Of a stretch of DNA of 64,000 nt, positions 1 through 8,459 are shown one piece after another. Each line of letters starts with the position of its first letter. The first letter of the stretch is position 1. The position numbers were made by a program, and so were the translations under genes. The DNA comes from Paracoccus sp. SMMA_5_TC. Its GTDB lineage: Bacteria; Pseudomonadota; Alphaproteobacteria; Rhodobacterales; Rhodobacteraceae. Under the pieces are notes generated by a model. That model was not told the DNA's origin. It worked only from the letters and a program-made list of their open reading frames with translations, and made no database searches. The stretch covers positions 1,599,501 through 1,663,500 of the forward strand of contig NZ_CP102355.1 of assembly GCF_009696685.2 (NCBI RefSeq). Reading direction: 5' to 3'.

Positions 1-461
1 TGGGCAACGACGGGCTGTTCATGGCTGGCAGCCATGTCGCCCATGACTGCCAGATCGGCGACCGGGTGATCCTGGTCAACAATGCCTCGGTCGCGGGCCA
101 TTGCCATCTGGGCGATGACGTCATCATCGGCGGCTTGTCGGGCGTGCATCAATGGGTGCGGATCGGCCGCGGGGCGATGATCGGGGCCGTGACCATGGTG
201 ACGGCCGATGTCATTCCCTATGGCCTCGTCCAGGGGCCGCGCGGGCATCTGGACGGGTTGAACCTGGTGGGCCTGAAGCGCCGCGGCGCCTCGCGCGAGG
301 AAATCCAGTCGCTGCGCGAAATGCTGTCGCAGCTGGGCGAGGGCAGCTTTCGCGACAAGGCCCGCCAGCTGTCGGATTCGGCCAGCAGCAGCATGGTGCG
401 CGAGGTGCTCGACTTTATCCTTGGTCCCTCGGATCGCAGCTTTCTGACCCCACGGACATGA
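1..461 (+). CDS. lpxA: Acyl-ACP--UDP-N-acetylglucosamine O-acyltransferase, C-terminal part (5' end outside window)
   Basis: LpxA catalyses the first step of lipid A synthesis in the cytoplasm, moving a 3-hydroxyacyl chain from ACP onto UDP-GlcNAc. The visible 150 or so residues hold the last turns of the left-handed beta helix, with hexapeptide repeats, and the helical C-terminal domain. The stretch GSHVAHDC carries the His expected to be the catalytic base, and the IGG and HQWVRIG segments match the family. The reading frame is open from the first base of the window, so the start lies upstream. Its TGA overlaps the lpxI ATG by 4 bp, which places both in one operon. Confidence 0.95.
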   Translation, partial: GNDGLFMAGSHVAHDCQIGDRVILVNNASVAGHCHLGDDVIIGGLSGVHQWVRIGRGAMIGAVTMVTADVIPYGLVQGPRGHLDGLNLVGLKRRGASREEIQSLREMLSQLGEGSFRDKARQLSDSASSSMVREVLDFILGPSDRSFLTPRT

Positions 462-1255
462 GCAGAATCGCCCTGATCGCCGGCGAGGGAGTTCTGGCCC
501 CCGCCATTGCCCAGGCGCTGGATCAGCCGCTGGTCTATGCGCTGGATCATCTTTCGCCGCAGCTTCCCGCGCGCCCGTTCCGGCTGGAGCGACTGGTGCC
601 GTTCCTGGACGAGCTGATAGATCAGGGCGTGGACCGCGTGGTCTTTGCAGGGGCCATCCGGCGCCCGCGGATCGAACCGGAACTGTTCGATCCGCGCACC
701 ATGGCGATTGTGCCGCGCATCCTGATGGGGATGCAGTCGGGCGATGATGCCGCCCTGCGCGCGGTGCTGGAAGTTTTCGAGGAAACAGGCATAAATATCC
801 TGTCTGTCGATCAGATATTGCCCGAACTTGTCCCCGGCGAAGGCATTCTGGCTGGCGCGCCCGGACCGGGCGATCAGAAGGACGCCGCCCGGGCGGCCCA
901 GATCGTGCAGGGCCTGGGCGATCTGGATATCGGGCAGGGCGCCGTGGTGGCCCAGGGTCTGTGCCTTGCTGTCGAGGCGCTGCCGGGCACCCAGGCGATG
1001 CTGGAATTCGCCGGTCTGCATGTCGGGTTGCGGCCCAACCCCAATGGGCCTCGCGGCCTTCTTTACAAGGCGCCGAAGCCCGGACAGGATCGCCGCATCG
1101 ATCTGCCGACCATCGGGCCCGACACGGTGCATCAGGTGGCAAGGGCCGGACTGGCCGGCATCGCCTGGCAGGCTGGCGGTGTCATCGTGCTGCAACGCGA
1201 CGAGGCTATTGCGGCCGCCGAAGCAGCGGGGTTGTTTCTGTGGGCGCGGGCGTGA
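458..1255 (+). CDS. lpxI: UDP-2,3-diacylglucosamine pyrophosphohydrolase, LpxI type
   Basis: LpxI hydrolyses UDP-2,3-diacylglucosamine to lipid X, replacing LpxH in alphaproteobacteria. The protein has 265 residues, the usual length. It starts with a Rossmann-like segment (IALIAGEG, residues 4-11) and carries the DUF1009 C-terminal half with DLPTIGPDTV and a conserved Gly-rich AGLAGIAWQAGGV near residues 232-244. The ATG inside the lpxA stop (ATGA) fixes the start; an upstream extension of the same frame is the shadow of lpxA. The gene lies between lpxA and lpxB, its normal place in the pathway and in this lineage. Confidence 0.95.
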   Translation: MSRIALIAGEGVLAPAIAQALDQPLVYALDHLSPQLPARPFRLERLVPFLDELIDQGVDRVVFAGAIRRPRIEPELFDPRTMAIVPRILMGMQSGDDAALRAVLEVFEETGINILSVDQILPELVPGEGILAGAPGPGDQKDAARAAQIVQGLGDLDIGQGAVVAQGLCLAVEALPGTQAMLEFAGLHVGLRPNPNGPRGLLYKAPKPGQDRRIDLPTIGPDTVHQVARAGLAGIAWQAGGVIVLQRDEAIAAAEAAGLFLWARA

Positions 1256-1333
1256 TCCGGCCACGCCGGCGCCAATGTTACGGCCGGCCGTCTATCGCCA
1301 GTCCGGCATCCCGATGACCAGCAGCAGGACGCC

Positions 1334-2497
1334 ATGAAGTTCTTTGTGATCGCGGGCGAGCCTTCGGGCGACAATCTGGGTGCGGCACTGATGGCGGGGC
1401 TGCGGCAGTTGCAGCCCGACGTCGTCTTTGACGGCATCGGCGGCCCCGCGATGGCGGCGCAGGGGCTCGACAGCCGCTTTCCCATGCAAGAGCTGAGCCT
1501 GATGGGCATATGGGAGGTTCTGCCCCGCTATCGTGCCTTGCAGGCGCGGGTCCGGGAAACCGCCCAGGCCATTGCAGAGGCCCGGCCAGATGCGCTGATT
1601 ACCATCGACAGTCCGGATTTCTGCCTGCGGGTGGCGCGGCAGGCGCGGGTGCTGCACCCCGGCCTGCGCACGATCCACTACGTTGCGCCGTCGGTCTGGG
1701 CCTGGCGGGCAGGGCGCGCGCGCAAGATGGCCCAGGTCATCGACCATGTTCTGGCGATTCTGCCCTTTGAACCGCCGTTGATGCAGGCTGCGGGGATGAG
1801 CTGCGATTTCGTCGGCCATCCGATCGTTGCCGAGCCTGTGGCCGGCGCGGCCGAGGCTGCGGCCTTTCGCCAGGCCCACGGTATCGCGCCCGATGCGCCG
1901 CTGATCCTGTGCCTGCCGGGCTCGCGCCGGACCGAGGTGGCGCGTCTGGGCCCCCGTTTTGACGAGGCGCTGATCCGCTTGCGCGACCGGGTGCCGGAAA
2001 TCCGGGTTGTGATCCCGACCGTGCGGGGCGTGTCGGCCCTTGTGCGCGACATGGCGCGGCGCTGGCCCACCGCCCCGGTGGTGGTCGAGGCTGCCGAGGA
2101 AAAGCGCGCGGCCTTCGCGGCCGCCGATCTGGCGCTGGCGGCTTCGGGCACGGTCAGCCTGGATCTGGCGGCCAATGGCGTGCCCATGGTGATCGGCTAT
2201 GACGTGGCACCGCTCAGCCGGTTGATCATCGGGCTGATGTTGAAAACCGATACGGTGACGCTGGTCAATCTGGTCAGCGAGACGCGTGTCGTCCCCGAAT
2301 TTCTGGGCAATGCCTGCCAGCCGGGGCCGATGTCGCAGGCGCTGTTCCGCCTGCTGGATCATCCCGAGGAACGGGCCGAGCAGATGGCGGCGATGGAACT
2401 GACGATGACGCGCCTGGGGCGCGGCGGCGAGGCACCTAGCCTGCGCGCCGCGCGTTCGGTGCTGGACGCGATCAGTTCTGCGCCGCGACCACGATGA
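1334..2497 (+). CDS. lpxB: Lipid-A-disaccharide synthase
   Basis: LpxB is a membrane-associated GT19 glycosyltransferase that joins lipid X to UDP-diacylglucosamine to form the lipid A disaccharide. The 387 residues are full length. GEPSGD stands at residues 8-13, APSVWAW near residue 118, DFVGHP near residue 160, and the nucleotide-binding CLPGSRRTEV near residue 196. It follows lpxI after 78 bp and most likely belongs to the same transcript. Its 3' end overlaps the 3' end of the RidA-like gene on the other strand by 26 bp. Confidence 0.96.
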   Translation: MKFFVIAGEPSGDNLGAALMAGLRQLQPDVVFDGIGGPAMAAQGLDSRFPMQELSLMGIWEVLPRYRALQARVRETAQAIAEARPDALITIDSPDFCLRVARQARVLHPGLRTIHYVAPSVWAWRAGRARKMAQVIDHVLAILPFEPPLMQAAGMSCDFVGHPIVAEPVAGAAEAAAFRQAHGIAPDAPLILCLPGSRRTEVARLGPRFDEALIRLRDRVPEIRVVIPTVRGVSALVRDMARRWPTAPVVVEAAEEKRAAFAAADLALAASGTVSLDLAANGVPMVIGYDVAPLSRLIIGLMLKTDTVTLVNLVSETRVVPEFLGNACQPGPMSQALFRLLDHPEERAEQMAAMELTMTRLGRGGEAPSLRAARSVLDAISSAPRPR

Positions 2498-2822
2498 TTT
2501 CGACCTTGTAGTCGGGCGTTGCCAGCGCCGATTCGCCGGTGGCGCGGGCGGGGGCATGGCCGGCGGGCACCCAGGCGTCCCAGACCGCATTCATTTCGGC
2601 GAAATCGGCCATGTCCGCCAACCAGATCTGCGCGCTGAGGATGCGGGTCTTGTCCGAGCCGCATTCCGCCAGCAGGCGGTCGATCTGGGCCAGAACCTGC
2701 TGGGTCTGGGCAGTGACCGATTCGCCGGGGTTCCCGACCTGGCCGGCCAGATAGATGATGCCGTTATGCACCACGGCCTGGCTCATGCGGGTGCCGGTCT
2801 CGATGCGTTTGATGTCGGACAT
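2472..2822 (-). CDS. RidA family (YjgF/YER057c/UK114) protein
   Basis: RidA-type proteins are small trimeric enzymes; the founding members hydrolyse reactive enamines or imines made by PLP enzymes, but many paralogues have other or unknown substrates. The protein has 116 residues. GIIYLAGQVG near residue 22, the Arg in PARATGES near residue 94 and the Glu in KVEIIVV near the C-terminus match the family's substrate-binding positions. The ATG at 2822 is preceded by AAGGA at good distance; a TTG two codons upstream is less likely. It is convergent with lpxB, and 27 bp separate it from the exporter gene upstream, so the two may be cotranscribed. Confidence 0.9.
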   Translation of the reverse strand: MSDIKRIETGTRMSQAVVHNGIIYLAGQVGNPGESVTAQTQQVLAQIDRLLAECGSDKTRILSAQIWLADMADFAEMNAVWDAWVPAGHAPARATGESALATPDYKVEIIVVAAQN

Positions 2823-2849
2823 GTGCAATCCTTTTCGGGGTTGGGGGCG

Positions 2850-3596
2850 TCAGAACAGACGCCAGAAAAACAGCGCCGTCATGCCAAAGCCGACCGCTGC
2901 GATCAATGCCCGCAACATCGGCATCGGGATTCGGCGCGCCAGCGGGGCGCCCAGATAACCGCCCAGGATGGTGCCCAGGCTCATCACAACTGCGGGGCCC
3001 CAGGCTACCTGGCCGCCGATGGCGAATATGACAAAGGAAATGACCGACAGGGCAAAGGACAACCAGCTTTTCAAGCCATTCATCTGGTTCAGGTCGGTCA
3101 TGCCCCAAAGCGCGAACAGGGCCAGCAGGATGATGCCCAGCCCGCCGTTGAAATAGCCGCCATAGATCGCCACCGGCAGCATGGTGCCGATTCCGAAGGG
3201 GACGACTGCGCTGCGGTGGCGCGCCGCCCAGCTGCGCACCTGCGCCCCCCAGATGAATACCGATGTCGCCCCCAGCAGCAGGAAGGGCACCAGCACCGCA
3301 AAGGCCGCGTTCGACGATACCAGCAGCAGGCACGAGCCGACGATGCCGCCCACCAGGGTCCACAGCGTCAGGCGCAGCACCACCCCGCGTTCGATGTGGG
3401 CGATTTCGTGACGAAAGCCCACCGCCGCCGACAGATAGCCCGGCAGCGCCGCCACCGTGCTGGTGGCGTTTGCCGACACGACCGGCACCCCGCTGGCGAC
3501 CAGGGCGGGGAAGGTGATGAAGGTGCCGCCGCCGGCAACCGCGTTCAGCATTCCGCCCAGAAAACCGGCGGCCAGCATCAGCAGGGTTTGGGCCAT
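2850..3596 (-). CDS. TauE/SafE (TSUP) family membrane exporter
   Basis: The 248-residue protein is almost wholly hydrophobic, with about seven or eight membrane segments arranged as the two-repeat TSUP fold. The family includes exporters of sulfite, sulfoacetate and similar anions, mostly of unproven substrate. The N-terminal GFLGGMLNAVAGGGTFITFP (residues 13-32) is the diagnostic repeat motif, and a second Gly-rich repeat, GGYFNGGLGI, lies near residue 146. The RidA-like gene follows 27 bp downstream on the same strand. Nothing in the neighbourhood identifies the substrate. Confidence 0.9.
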   Translation of the reverse strand: MAQTLLMLAAGFLGGMLNAVAGGGTFITFPALVASGVPVVSANATSTVAALPGYLSAAVGFRHEIAHIERGVVLRLTLWTLVGGIVGSCLLLVSSNAAFAVLVPFLLLGATSVFIWGAQVRSWAARHRSAVVPFGIGTMLPVAIYGGYFNGGLGIILLALFALWGMTDLNQMNGLKSWLSFALSVISFVIFAIGGQVAWGPAVVMSLGTILGGYLGAPLARRIPMPMLRALIAAVGFGMTALFFWRLF

Positions 3597-3682
3597 GTGT
3601 TCACCTGTGGGCTGAAACTGTTTCCTGCTTAGCCGCAGGAGGCCGCGGGGTCCACCCGCCCCCGACCGGATCGCATGAAAAC

Positions 3683-3702
3683 GCCCGGGAAAAGACCCGG
3701 GC
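3683..3702 (-). terminator. Rho-independent terminator of the 25-residue microprotein gene
   Basis: On the minus strand GCCCGGG and CCCGGGC flank a 6-nt loop, followed by GTTTTC. It begins 26 bp after the stop codon of the microprotein gene, so that gene appears to be its own short transcription unit and is separated from the exporter gene. Confidence 0.7.
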
Positions 3703-3727
3703 GCAGCAAGAAAGATCGGGGGTCGGG

Positions 3728-3805
3728 TCAGAAGATGCCGGTCAGATACAGCAGGATGATCACGAAGATCGGAACCCCCAGAAACCAGGCCACAATGCCT
3801 TTCAT
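3728..3805 (-). CDS. Single-span membrane microprotein, 25 residues
   Basis: An ATG-to-TGA frame encodes 25 residues, MKGIVAWFLGV followed by PIFVIILLYLTGIF. Nearly the whole peptide is one hydrophobic helix with a basic residue at position 2, so it should sit in the cytoplasmic membrane. The start is preceded by a strong purine-rich ribosome binding site (AGGAGGGAG in the minus-strand leader), and a hairpin terminator follows the stop. Short peptides of this size are easily missed by gene callers. I know of no established function and assign none. It could act on a larger membrane complex, as other single-span microproteins do, but nothing here shows which one. Confidence 0.65.
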   Translation of the reverse strand: MKGIVAWFLGVPIFVIILLYLTGIF

Positions 3806-3908
3806 CAGCTCCCTCCTCTGGAATGCAGCGTCAGGGCGGAACGCGGCGACTTGCTGTCGGGTTCCGCTGCGAAAAACGGGCACCGACATCCAGGGTTCGA
3901 GGTGAGGC

Positions 3909-3983
<75 letters not shown>

Positions 3984-4116
3984 ATCGTGGGCGGGGCTTT
4001 AGACCGAACTGCGGGGGGCGCGCAAGAGGAAATGAGAAAAAAATCGGTCGGCGCGCAGCCGTCGCGCATGCCGGTGCGGCTGGACGCAAGCGGGCAGGGG
4101 CGCTAACACATGGGCC

Positions 4117-4311
4117 ATGACCAGGCGGCCCGGACAGGATTCTTCCCCCCAGACGCGCGAGGCTCGGCTGAAGGCCGCGCTGCGGGCAAATCTTGCCCGT
4201 CGCAAGGCGCAGGGGCGGGCGCGCGCGCAGGAGGCGCAGGATGACATGGGGCAGGGCGCATCGCCGCAAGGCGTGTCCGCACCACAAGACGCGCCCGGAA
4301 ACGAGGATTGA
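4117..4311 (+). CDS. Small basic protein preceding murA
   Basis: The 64-residue protein has a basic, helical middle part (RLKAALRANLARRKAQGRAR, residues 17-36) and an acidic, disordered tail. Its stop codon is directly followed by the murA ATG, which points to translational coupling. From memory, short proteins with the same ALRANLARRKAQ core sit before murA in other Rhodobacteraceae; no function is known to me. A possible promoter, TGGACG and TAACAC with 17 bp between, ends just before the start, so a leader would be very short. Confidence 0.7.
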   Translation: MTRRPGQDSSPQTREARLKAALRANLARRKAQGRARAQEAQDDMGQGASPQGVSAPQDAPGNED

Positions 4312-5595
4312 ATGGACCAGATCATTGTGCGCGGCAACGGGCCGCTCAAGGGCGAGATTCCGATTGCCGGCGCCAAGAACGCCTGCCTGACGCTGATGCC
4401 GGCAACGCTGCTGACCGATCAGCCGCTGACGCTGACCAATGCGCCGCGCCTGTCGGATATCCGCACCATGACCGAACTGCTGCGGTCGCTGGGGGCCGAG
4501 GTCGCCAGCCTGCAGGACGGCCAGGTGCTGGCCCTGTCCAGCCATGATCTGAGCAGCCATACCGCCGAATACGATATCGTGCGCAAGATGCGGGCCTCGA
4601 TCCTGGTGCTGGGGCCGATGCTGGCACGCGACGGTCATGCGATCGTGTCCTTGCCCGGCGGCTGTGCGATCGGCGCGCGTCCGGTCGATCTGCATCTGAA
4701 GGCCTTCGAGGCGATGGGGGCGGAACTTGACCTGCGCGACGGCTATGTCCACGCCAAGGCGCCGGCCGGCGGGCTGCGCGGGGCGGTGGTGGAATTTCCG
4801 CTTGTCAGCGTCGGCGCGACCGAAAACACCCTGCTGGCGGCAACGCTGGCCCGGGGCACCACCGTGATCCGCAACGCGGCGCGCGAACCCGAAATCGTCG
4901 ATCTGGTGCAGTGCCTGCGGCGCATGGGCGCCCAGATCGAGGGCGAAGGCACCTCGACGATCACCGTGCAGGGCGTGCAGGCGCTGGGCGGCGCGACCCA
5001 TCCGGTAGTGACCGACCGCATCGAACTGGGCACCTACATGCTGGCACCGGCGATCTGCGGCGGCGAGGTCGAGTGCCTGGGGGGGCGGATCGCGCTGCTC
5101 GAGGCATTTTGCGAGAAGCTGGATCAGGCCGGCGTCGAGGTGGTCGAAACCGAACGCGGGCTGAAGGTGTCGCGCAAGAACGGTCCGGTGCGGGCCGTCG
5201 ATGTGGTTACCGAGCCTTTCCCGGGCTTTCCCACCGATCTGCAGGCGCAGATGATGGCGCTGCTCTGCACGGCCGAAGGCACCTCGGTGCTGGAGGAGCG
5301 TATCTTCGAGAACCGCTTCATGCACGCGCCCGAGTTGACGCGCATGGGCGCCCGGATCGAGGTTCACGGCGGCCATGCCACCGTCCACGGCGTCGACAAG
5401 CTGCGCGGGGCGCCGGTGATGGCCACCGACCTGCGCGCCTCGGTCAGTCTGATCCTGGCGGGGCTGGCCGCGCAGGGCGAAACCGTGGTCAGCCGCGTCT
5501 ATCACCTTGATCGCGGCTATGAGAAGGTGGTGCGCAAGCTGCGTGGCGTGGGTGCGGACATCGAAAGGGTGCGGGGGGTGTCGTCCGATGGCTGA
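4312..5595 (+). CDS. murA: UDP-N-acetylglucosamine 1-carboxyvinyltransferase
   Basis: MurA transfers enolpyruvate from PEP to UDP-GlcNAc, the first committed step of peptidoglycan synthesis, in the cytoplasm. The 427 residues are full length. GAKNACL is at residues 20-26, and the flexible loop [15 protein letters not shown] near residue 115 retains the Cys that is the target of fosfomycin in the family. A second Gly-rich segment ([14 protein letters not shown]) lies near residue 370. The gene begins directly after the small ORF and overlaps the DUF2948 gene by 8 bp. Confidence 0.97.
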   Translation: MDQIIVRGNGPLKGEIPIAGAKNACLTLMPATLLTDQPLTLTNAPRLSDIRTMTELLRSLGAEVASLQDGQVLALSSHDLSSHTAEYDIVRKMRASILVLGPMLARDGHAIVSLPGGCAIGARPVDLHLKAFEAMGAELDLRDGYVHAKAPAGGLRGAVVEFPLVSVGATENTLLAATLARGTTVIRNAAREPEIVDLVQCLRRMGAQIEGEGTSTITVQGVQALGGATHPVVTDRIELGTYMLAPAICGGEVECLGGRIALLEAFCEKLDQAGVEVVETERGLKVSRKNGPVRAVDVVTEPFPGFPTDLQAQMMALLCTAEGTSVLEERIFENRFMHAPELTRMGARIEVHGGHATVHGVDKLRGAPVMATDLRASVSLILAGLAAQGETVVSRVYHLDRGYEKVVRKLRGVGADIERVRGVSSDG

Positions 5596-6067
5596 TGCGC
5601 GTTTCACCGATGTCGATCCGGCGCCGCTGGCGCTGATGGCCGAGGATGCCCAGGATCTGGCGGTCATCTCGGCGCTGGTGCAGGATGCGGTGCTGACGGC
5701 GGGTGACATGTCCTATGATGGCCGCCGCCGGCAACTGGCGCTGCTGGTCAACCGCTTTCGCTGGGAAGATGCCGATCATGCCCGCCGCGAAGGTCGCCCG
5801 TTCGAGCGGGTTCGGGCGGTGCTGCTGGTCTCGGATGCGCTGCGGGTTCAAAGCGACGGCATTGATCGCAAGGATCGCGACCTTGTGCTGGAATTGCTGG
5901 CCCTGCGTTGGCTGCCTGATACGGACGGAACCGGCCGGCTGCTGCTGGAATTTGCCGGGGACGGCACGTTGGCGGTCGATGCGGAATGCCTGAATGTCGA
6001 GTTGCGCGACGTGACCCGGCCCTATGCAGCCCCTTCGGGGCAGGCACCGCAACATTCGCTGGACTGA
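5588..6067 (+). CDS. DUF2948 family protein
   Basis: The 159-residue protein begins [20 protein letters not shown], followed by [14 protein letters not shown], the recognisable start of DUF2948. The central [18 protein letters not shown] and the C-terminal [13 protein letters not shown] are also typical. There is no signal peptide or membrane segment, so it should be cytoplasmic. The function is unknown. Its ATG lies 8 bp inside murA, so it is the last gene of that coupled set; hisD follows after 98 bp with its own likely promoter. Confidence 0.88.
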   Translation: MADARFTDVDPAPLALMAEDAQDLAVISALVQDAVLTAGDMSYDGRRRQLALLVNRFRWEDADHARREGRPFERVRAVLLVSDALRVQSDGIDRKDRDLVLELLALRWLPDTDGTGRLLLEFAGDGTLAVDAECLNVELRDVTRPYAAPSGQAPQHSLD

Positions 6068-6112
6068 CGGTTACGGCCGGGTGAACGCTGTCGTTCAGTC
6101 CTCTGTCGCCGC

Positions 6113-6141
6113 TTGAGCCGCTGCGATGCAGTCGCTAACAA
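6113..6141 (+). promoter_or_regulatory. Candidate sigma70-type promoter of hisD
   Basis: TTGAGC (6113-6118) and TAACAA (6136-6141) are separated by 17 bp and end 24 bp before the hisD ATG. The -10 lacks the final T, a common trait of alphaproteobacterial promoters. This rests on pattern only. Confidence 0.35.
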
Positions 6142-6165
6142 GGTCCGATCACGACGAGAGCGACC

Positions 6166-7476
6166 ATGCCCATCCTGCTTGACACCACTCAGCCTGATTT
6201 CGATGCGCGCTTCGAGGCACTGCTGCATATGAAGCGCGAGGATGCCGCGGATGTGAATGACGCGGTGCAGGCGATCATCCATCAGGTGCGCGAGCATGGC
6301 GATGCGGCGCTGACCGAACTGACGGCGCGTTTCGACCGTCTGACGGTCAGGGCGGACGGACTTGCCTTTTCGCGCGATGAGATTGCACGACACATTGCCG
6401 GGATCGCTGCCGAGGATCGCGAGGCGCTGACCCTGGCGGCCGAACGCATCCGTGCCTATCATGCCCGCCAGATGCCGCAGGATGAGCGCTGGACCGACGA
6501 AACCGGCGCCAGCCTGGGCTGGCGCTGGACGCCGGTATCGGCAGCGGGGCTTTATGTGCCCGGCGGACAGGCCAGCTATCCGTCCTCGGTTCTGATGAAT
6601 GCCATTCCGGCCCGCGTGGCGGGTGTCGAGCGGCTGGTGGTCTGCGTGCCGACGCCGGACGGGGTGGTGAACCCGCTGGTGCTGCTGGCGGCGGAACTGG
6701 CCGGAGTCGATGAAATATATCGCATCGGTGGGGCTCAGGCGATCGCGGCAATGGCCTATGGCACCCGGACCATCCGGCCGGTGGACAAGATTACCGGCCC
6801 GGGCAATGCCTATGTCGCCGCGGCCAAGCGCCATGTGTTCGGCCGCGTCGGAATCGACATGATCGCCGGCCCTTCCGAGGTGCTGATCATTGCCCAGGGC
6901 GCGCAGAACCCTGAATGGCTGGCGCTGGACCTGTTGGCGCAGGCCGAACATGATGCCGATGCGCAGTCGATCCTGGTCACCCCCGATGCCGATCTGGCGC
7001 GGCAGGTCATGGCCGAGGTCGACCGGCTGCTGCCCGATCTGCCGCGGTCGCAGGTGGCCGGGGCCAGCTGGCGCGACTATGGCACCGTGATCGTCACGCG
7101 CGATCTTGATGAGGCCGCGGCCCTGTCCGACCGCGTGGCGCCCGAGCATCTGGAACTGTGCGTGGACGAACCCGAGGCGCTTCTGGACAAGGTCCGGCAC
7201 GCCGGCGCCATCTTCCTTGGCGGATGGACGCCCGAAGCAGTTGGCGATTATGTCAGCGGCCCCAATCACGTCCTGCCGACCGCGCGTTCGGCCCGGTTTT
7301 CCTCGGGGCTGTCGGTGATGGATTTCCTCAAGCGCAGCACCATTGCCCGGCTGACCCCCGAATCGCTGGCCGCCATCGGGCCGGCGGCAGTGCTGCTGGC
7401 CAATTCGGAAAGTCTGACCGCACATGGTCTGTCGGTTTCGGCCCGGCTGGCCACCCTGAACGGAGAGGACCAATGA
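6166..7476 (+). CDS. hisD: Histidinol dehydrogenase
   Basis: HisD oxidises L-histidinol to histidine in two NAD-dependent steps, the last reactions of histidine synthesis. The 436 residues are of normal length. GLYVPGGQASYPSSV is near residue 126, the zinc-binding AQAEHDADAQ near residue 260 and the conserved APEHLELC near residue 325. It heads a coupled set: its TGA overlaps the UPF0262 gene by 4 bp, and the phosphatase-like gene follows 3 bp later. The other his genes in this window (hisZ, hisG) are 40 kb away. Confidence 0.97.
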   Translation: MPILLDTTQPDFDARFEALLHMKREDAADVNDAVQAIIHQVREHGDAALTELTARFDRLTVRADGLAFSRDEIARHIAGIAAEDREALTLAAERIRAYHARQMPQDERWTDETGASLGWRWTPVSAAGLYVPGGQASYPSSVLMNAIPARVAGVERLVVCVPTPDGVVNPLVLLAAELAGVDEIYRIGGAQAIAAMAYGTRTIRPVDKITGPGNAYVAAAKRHVFGRVGIDMIAGPSEVLIIAQGAQNPEWLALDLLAQAEHDADAQSILVTPDADLARQVMAEVDRLLPDLPRSQVAGASWRDYGTVIVTRDLDEAAALSDRVAPEHLELCVDEPEALLDKVRHAGAIFLGGWTPEAVGDYVSGPNHVLPTARSARFSSGLSVMDFLKRSTIARLTPESLAAIGPAAVLLANSESLTAHGLSVSARLATLNGEDQ

Positions 7477-7961
7477 CCACCACCACCGACCGGTTGTGTC
7501 ATATCGAAATCGACGACAGCGCGCTGCCACCGCCCACCCCCGAAATGGAACAGGACCGGCGCGTTGCCATCTTCGATCTGCTCGAGGACAACAGCTTTCG
7601 CCTGCCCATGCGCGAGGGTAGCCCCATGGTTTCGGGGCCCTATGCCCTGGCGCTGGCAGTGCGCGAAAAAAGGCTTGTGTTCGATCTGACCACGGAAGCC
7701 GGTGCCAAGGTCGTCGAGTTTCACTTGTCGCTGGGTCCGTTCCGCCAGACGGTCAAGGATTACTTCCAGATCTGCACCAGCTATTTCGATGCCGTGAAAC
7801 GCCTGCCGCCCGCCCAGATCGAGGCGATCGACATGGCCCGGCGCGGCATTCACAACGAAGGGGCCCGCACCTTGCAGGAAAGGCTGGAAGGCAAGGCCGA
7901 GGTGGATATCGACACGGCGCGGCGGTTGTTCACCCTGATCTGCGCCGTATTCCCGGAGTGA
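7473..7961 (+). CDS. UPF0262 family protein
   Basis: The 162-residue protein carries the UPF0262 pattern: an N-terminal HIEIDD, EQDRRVAIFDLLEDN near residue 30, and FHLSLGPFRQTVKDY near residue 82. It has no signal peptide or membrane segment. The family is largely confined to alphaproteobacteria and has no known function. The ATGA overlap with hisD and the 3-bp gap to the next gene suggest translational coupling. The same order (hisD, UPF0262, LMW phosphatase-like) is familiar from Rhodobacteraceae. Confidence 0.9.
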   Translation: MTTTTDRLCHIEIDDSALPPPTPEMEQDRRVAIFDLLEDNSFRLPMREGSPMVSGPYALALAVREKRLVFDLTTEAGAKVVEFHLSLGPFRQTVKDYFQICTSYFDAVKRLPPAQIEAIDMARRGIHNEGARTLQERLEGKAEVDIDTARRLFTLICAVFPE

Positions 7962-7964
7962 GGC

Positions 7965-8423
7965 ATGACGGGCCCCATTCCCCATTCGGTTCTGTTCTGT
8001 TGCGACCACAACGCGGTTCGCTCACCGATGGCGGAGGGGATGATGAAGAAATTCTACGGCCGCGCCGCCTATGTGCAGTCGGCGGGGGTCAAGAACGACA
8101 TGGAAATCGACGGCTTTGCCGTGGCGGTCTGTCAGGAAATCGGGGTCGAATTGTCGTCGCATCGATCGCGCTCCTTTGAAGAGATGCAGGCCTGGGGGGA
8201 TGACCTGAGCAGTTTCGACCTGATTGTGGCGCTTTCGCCCGCCAGTCAGCGTCAGGCGCTGGAACTGACCCGGATTGCGCATCTGGATGTCGAATACTGG
8301 CCCATCATGGACCCCACCGGACTGGCCGAGGGGAGAGAAGCGAAGCTGGCGCTTTATCGCGGCGTGCGTGACCAGATCCGGGCGCGCATGATCCAGAGGT
8401 TTGGCCCGCCCAACGCTGAATAG
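7965..8423 (+). CDS. Low-molecular-weight protein-tyrosine-phosphatase-like protein
   Basis: The 152 residues carry the LMW-PTP/arsenate reductase fold. The P-loop FCCDHNAVRSPMAEG (residues 11-25) keeps Cys, five residues, Arg and Ser in the correct spacing. A DP pair near residue 110 (MDPTG) fits the catalytic acid, but the aromatic residue that usually follows is missing. The substrate is unknown; a low-molecular-weight phosphatase acting on phosphotyrosine or phosphoarginine is possible, and arsenate reduction is less likely because the extra C-terminal redox cysteines are absent. It ends the hisD transcription unit. Confidence 0.85.
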   Translation: MTGPIPHSVLFCCDHNAVRSPMAEGMMKKFYGRAAYVQSAGVKNDMEIDGFAVAVCQEIGVELSSHRSRSFEEMQAWGDDLSSFDLIVALSPASQRQALELTRIAHLDVEYWPIMDPTGLAEGREAKLALYRGVRDQIRARMIQRFGPPNAE

Positions 8424-8459
8424 ACGTGGCTGCTAACGGAATCTTAGTTCTTGGATGCG

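Noticed and set aside
152..457. Upstream extension of the lpxI frame inside lpxA
   Set aside because: The Arg/Gly-rich translation has no family similarity and is the alternate frame of lpxA; the ATG at 458 gives the full LpxI.
218..1264. Long minus-strand frame across lpxA-lpxI
   Set aside because: It is antisense to two solid genes and its translation is GC-driven, rich in Arg, Gln and Gly with no fold.
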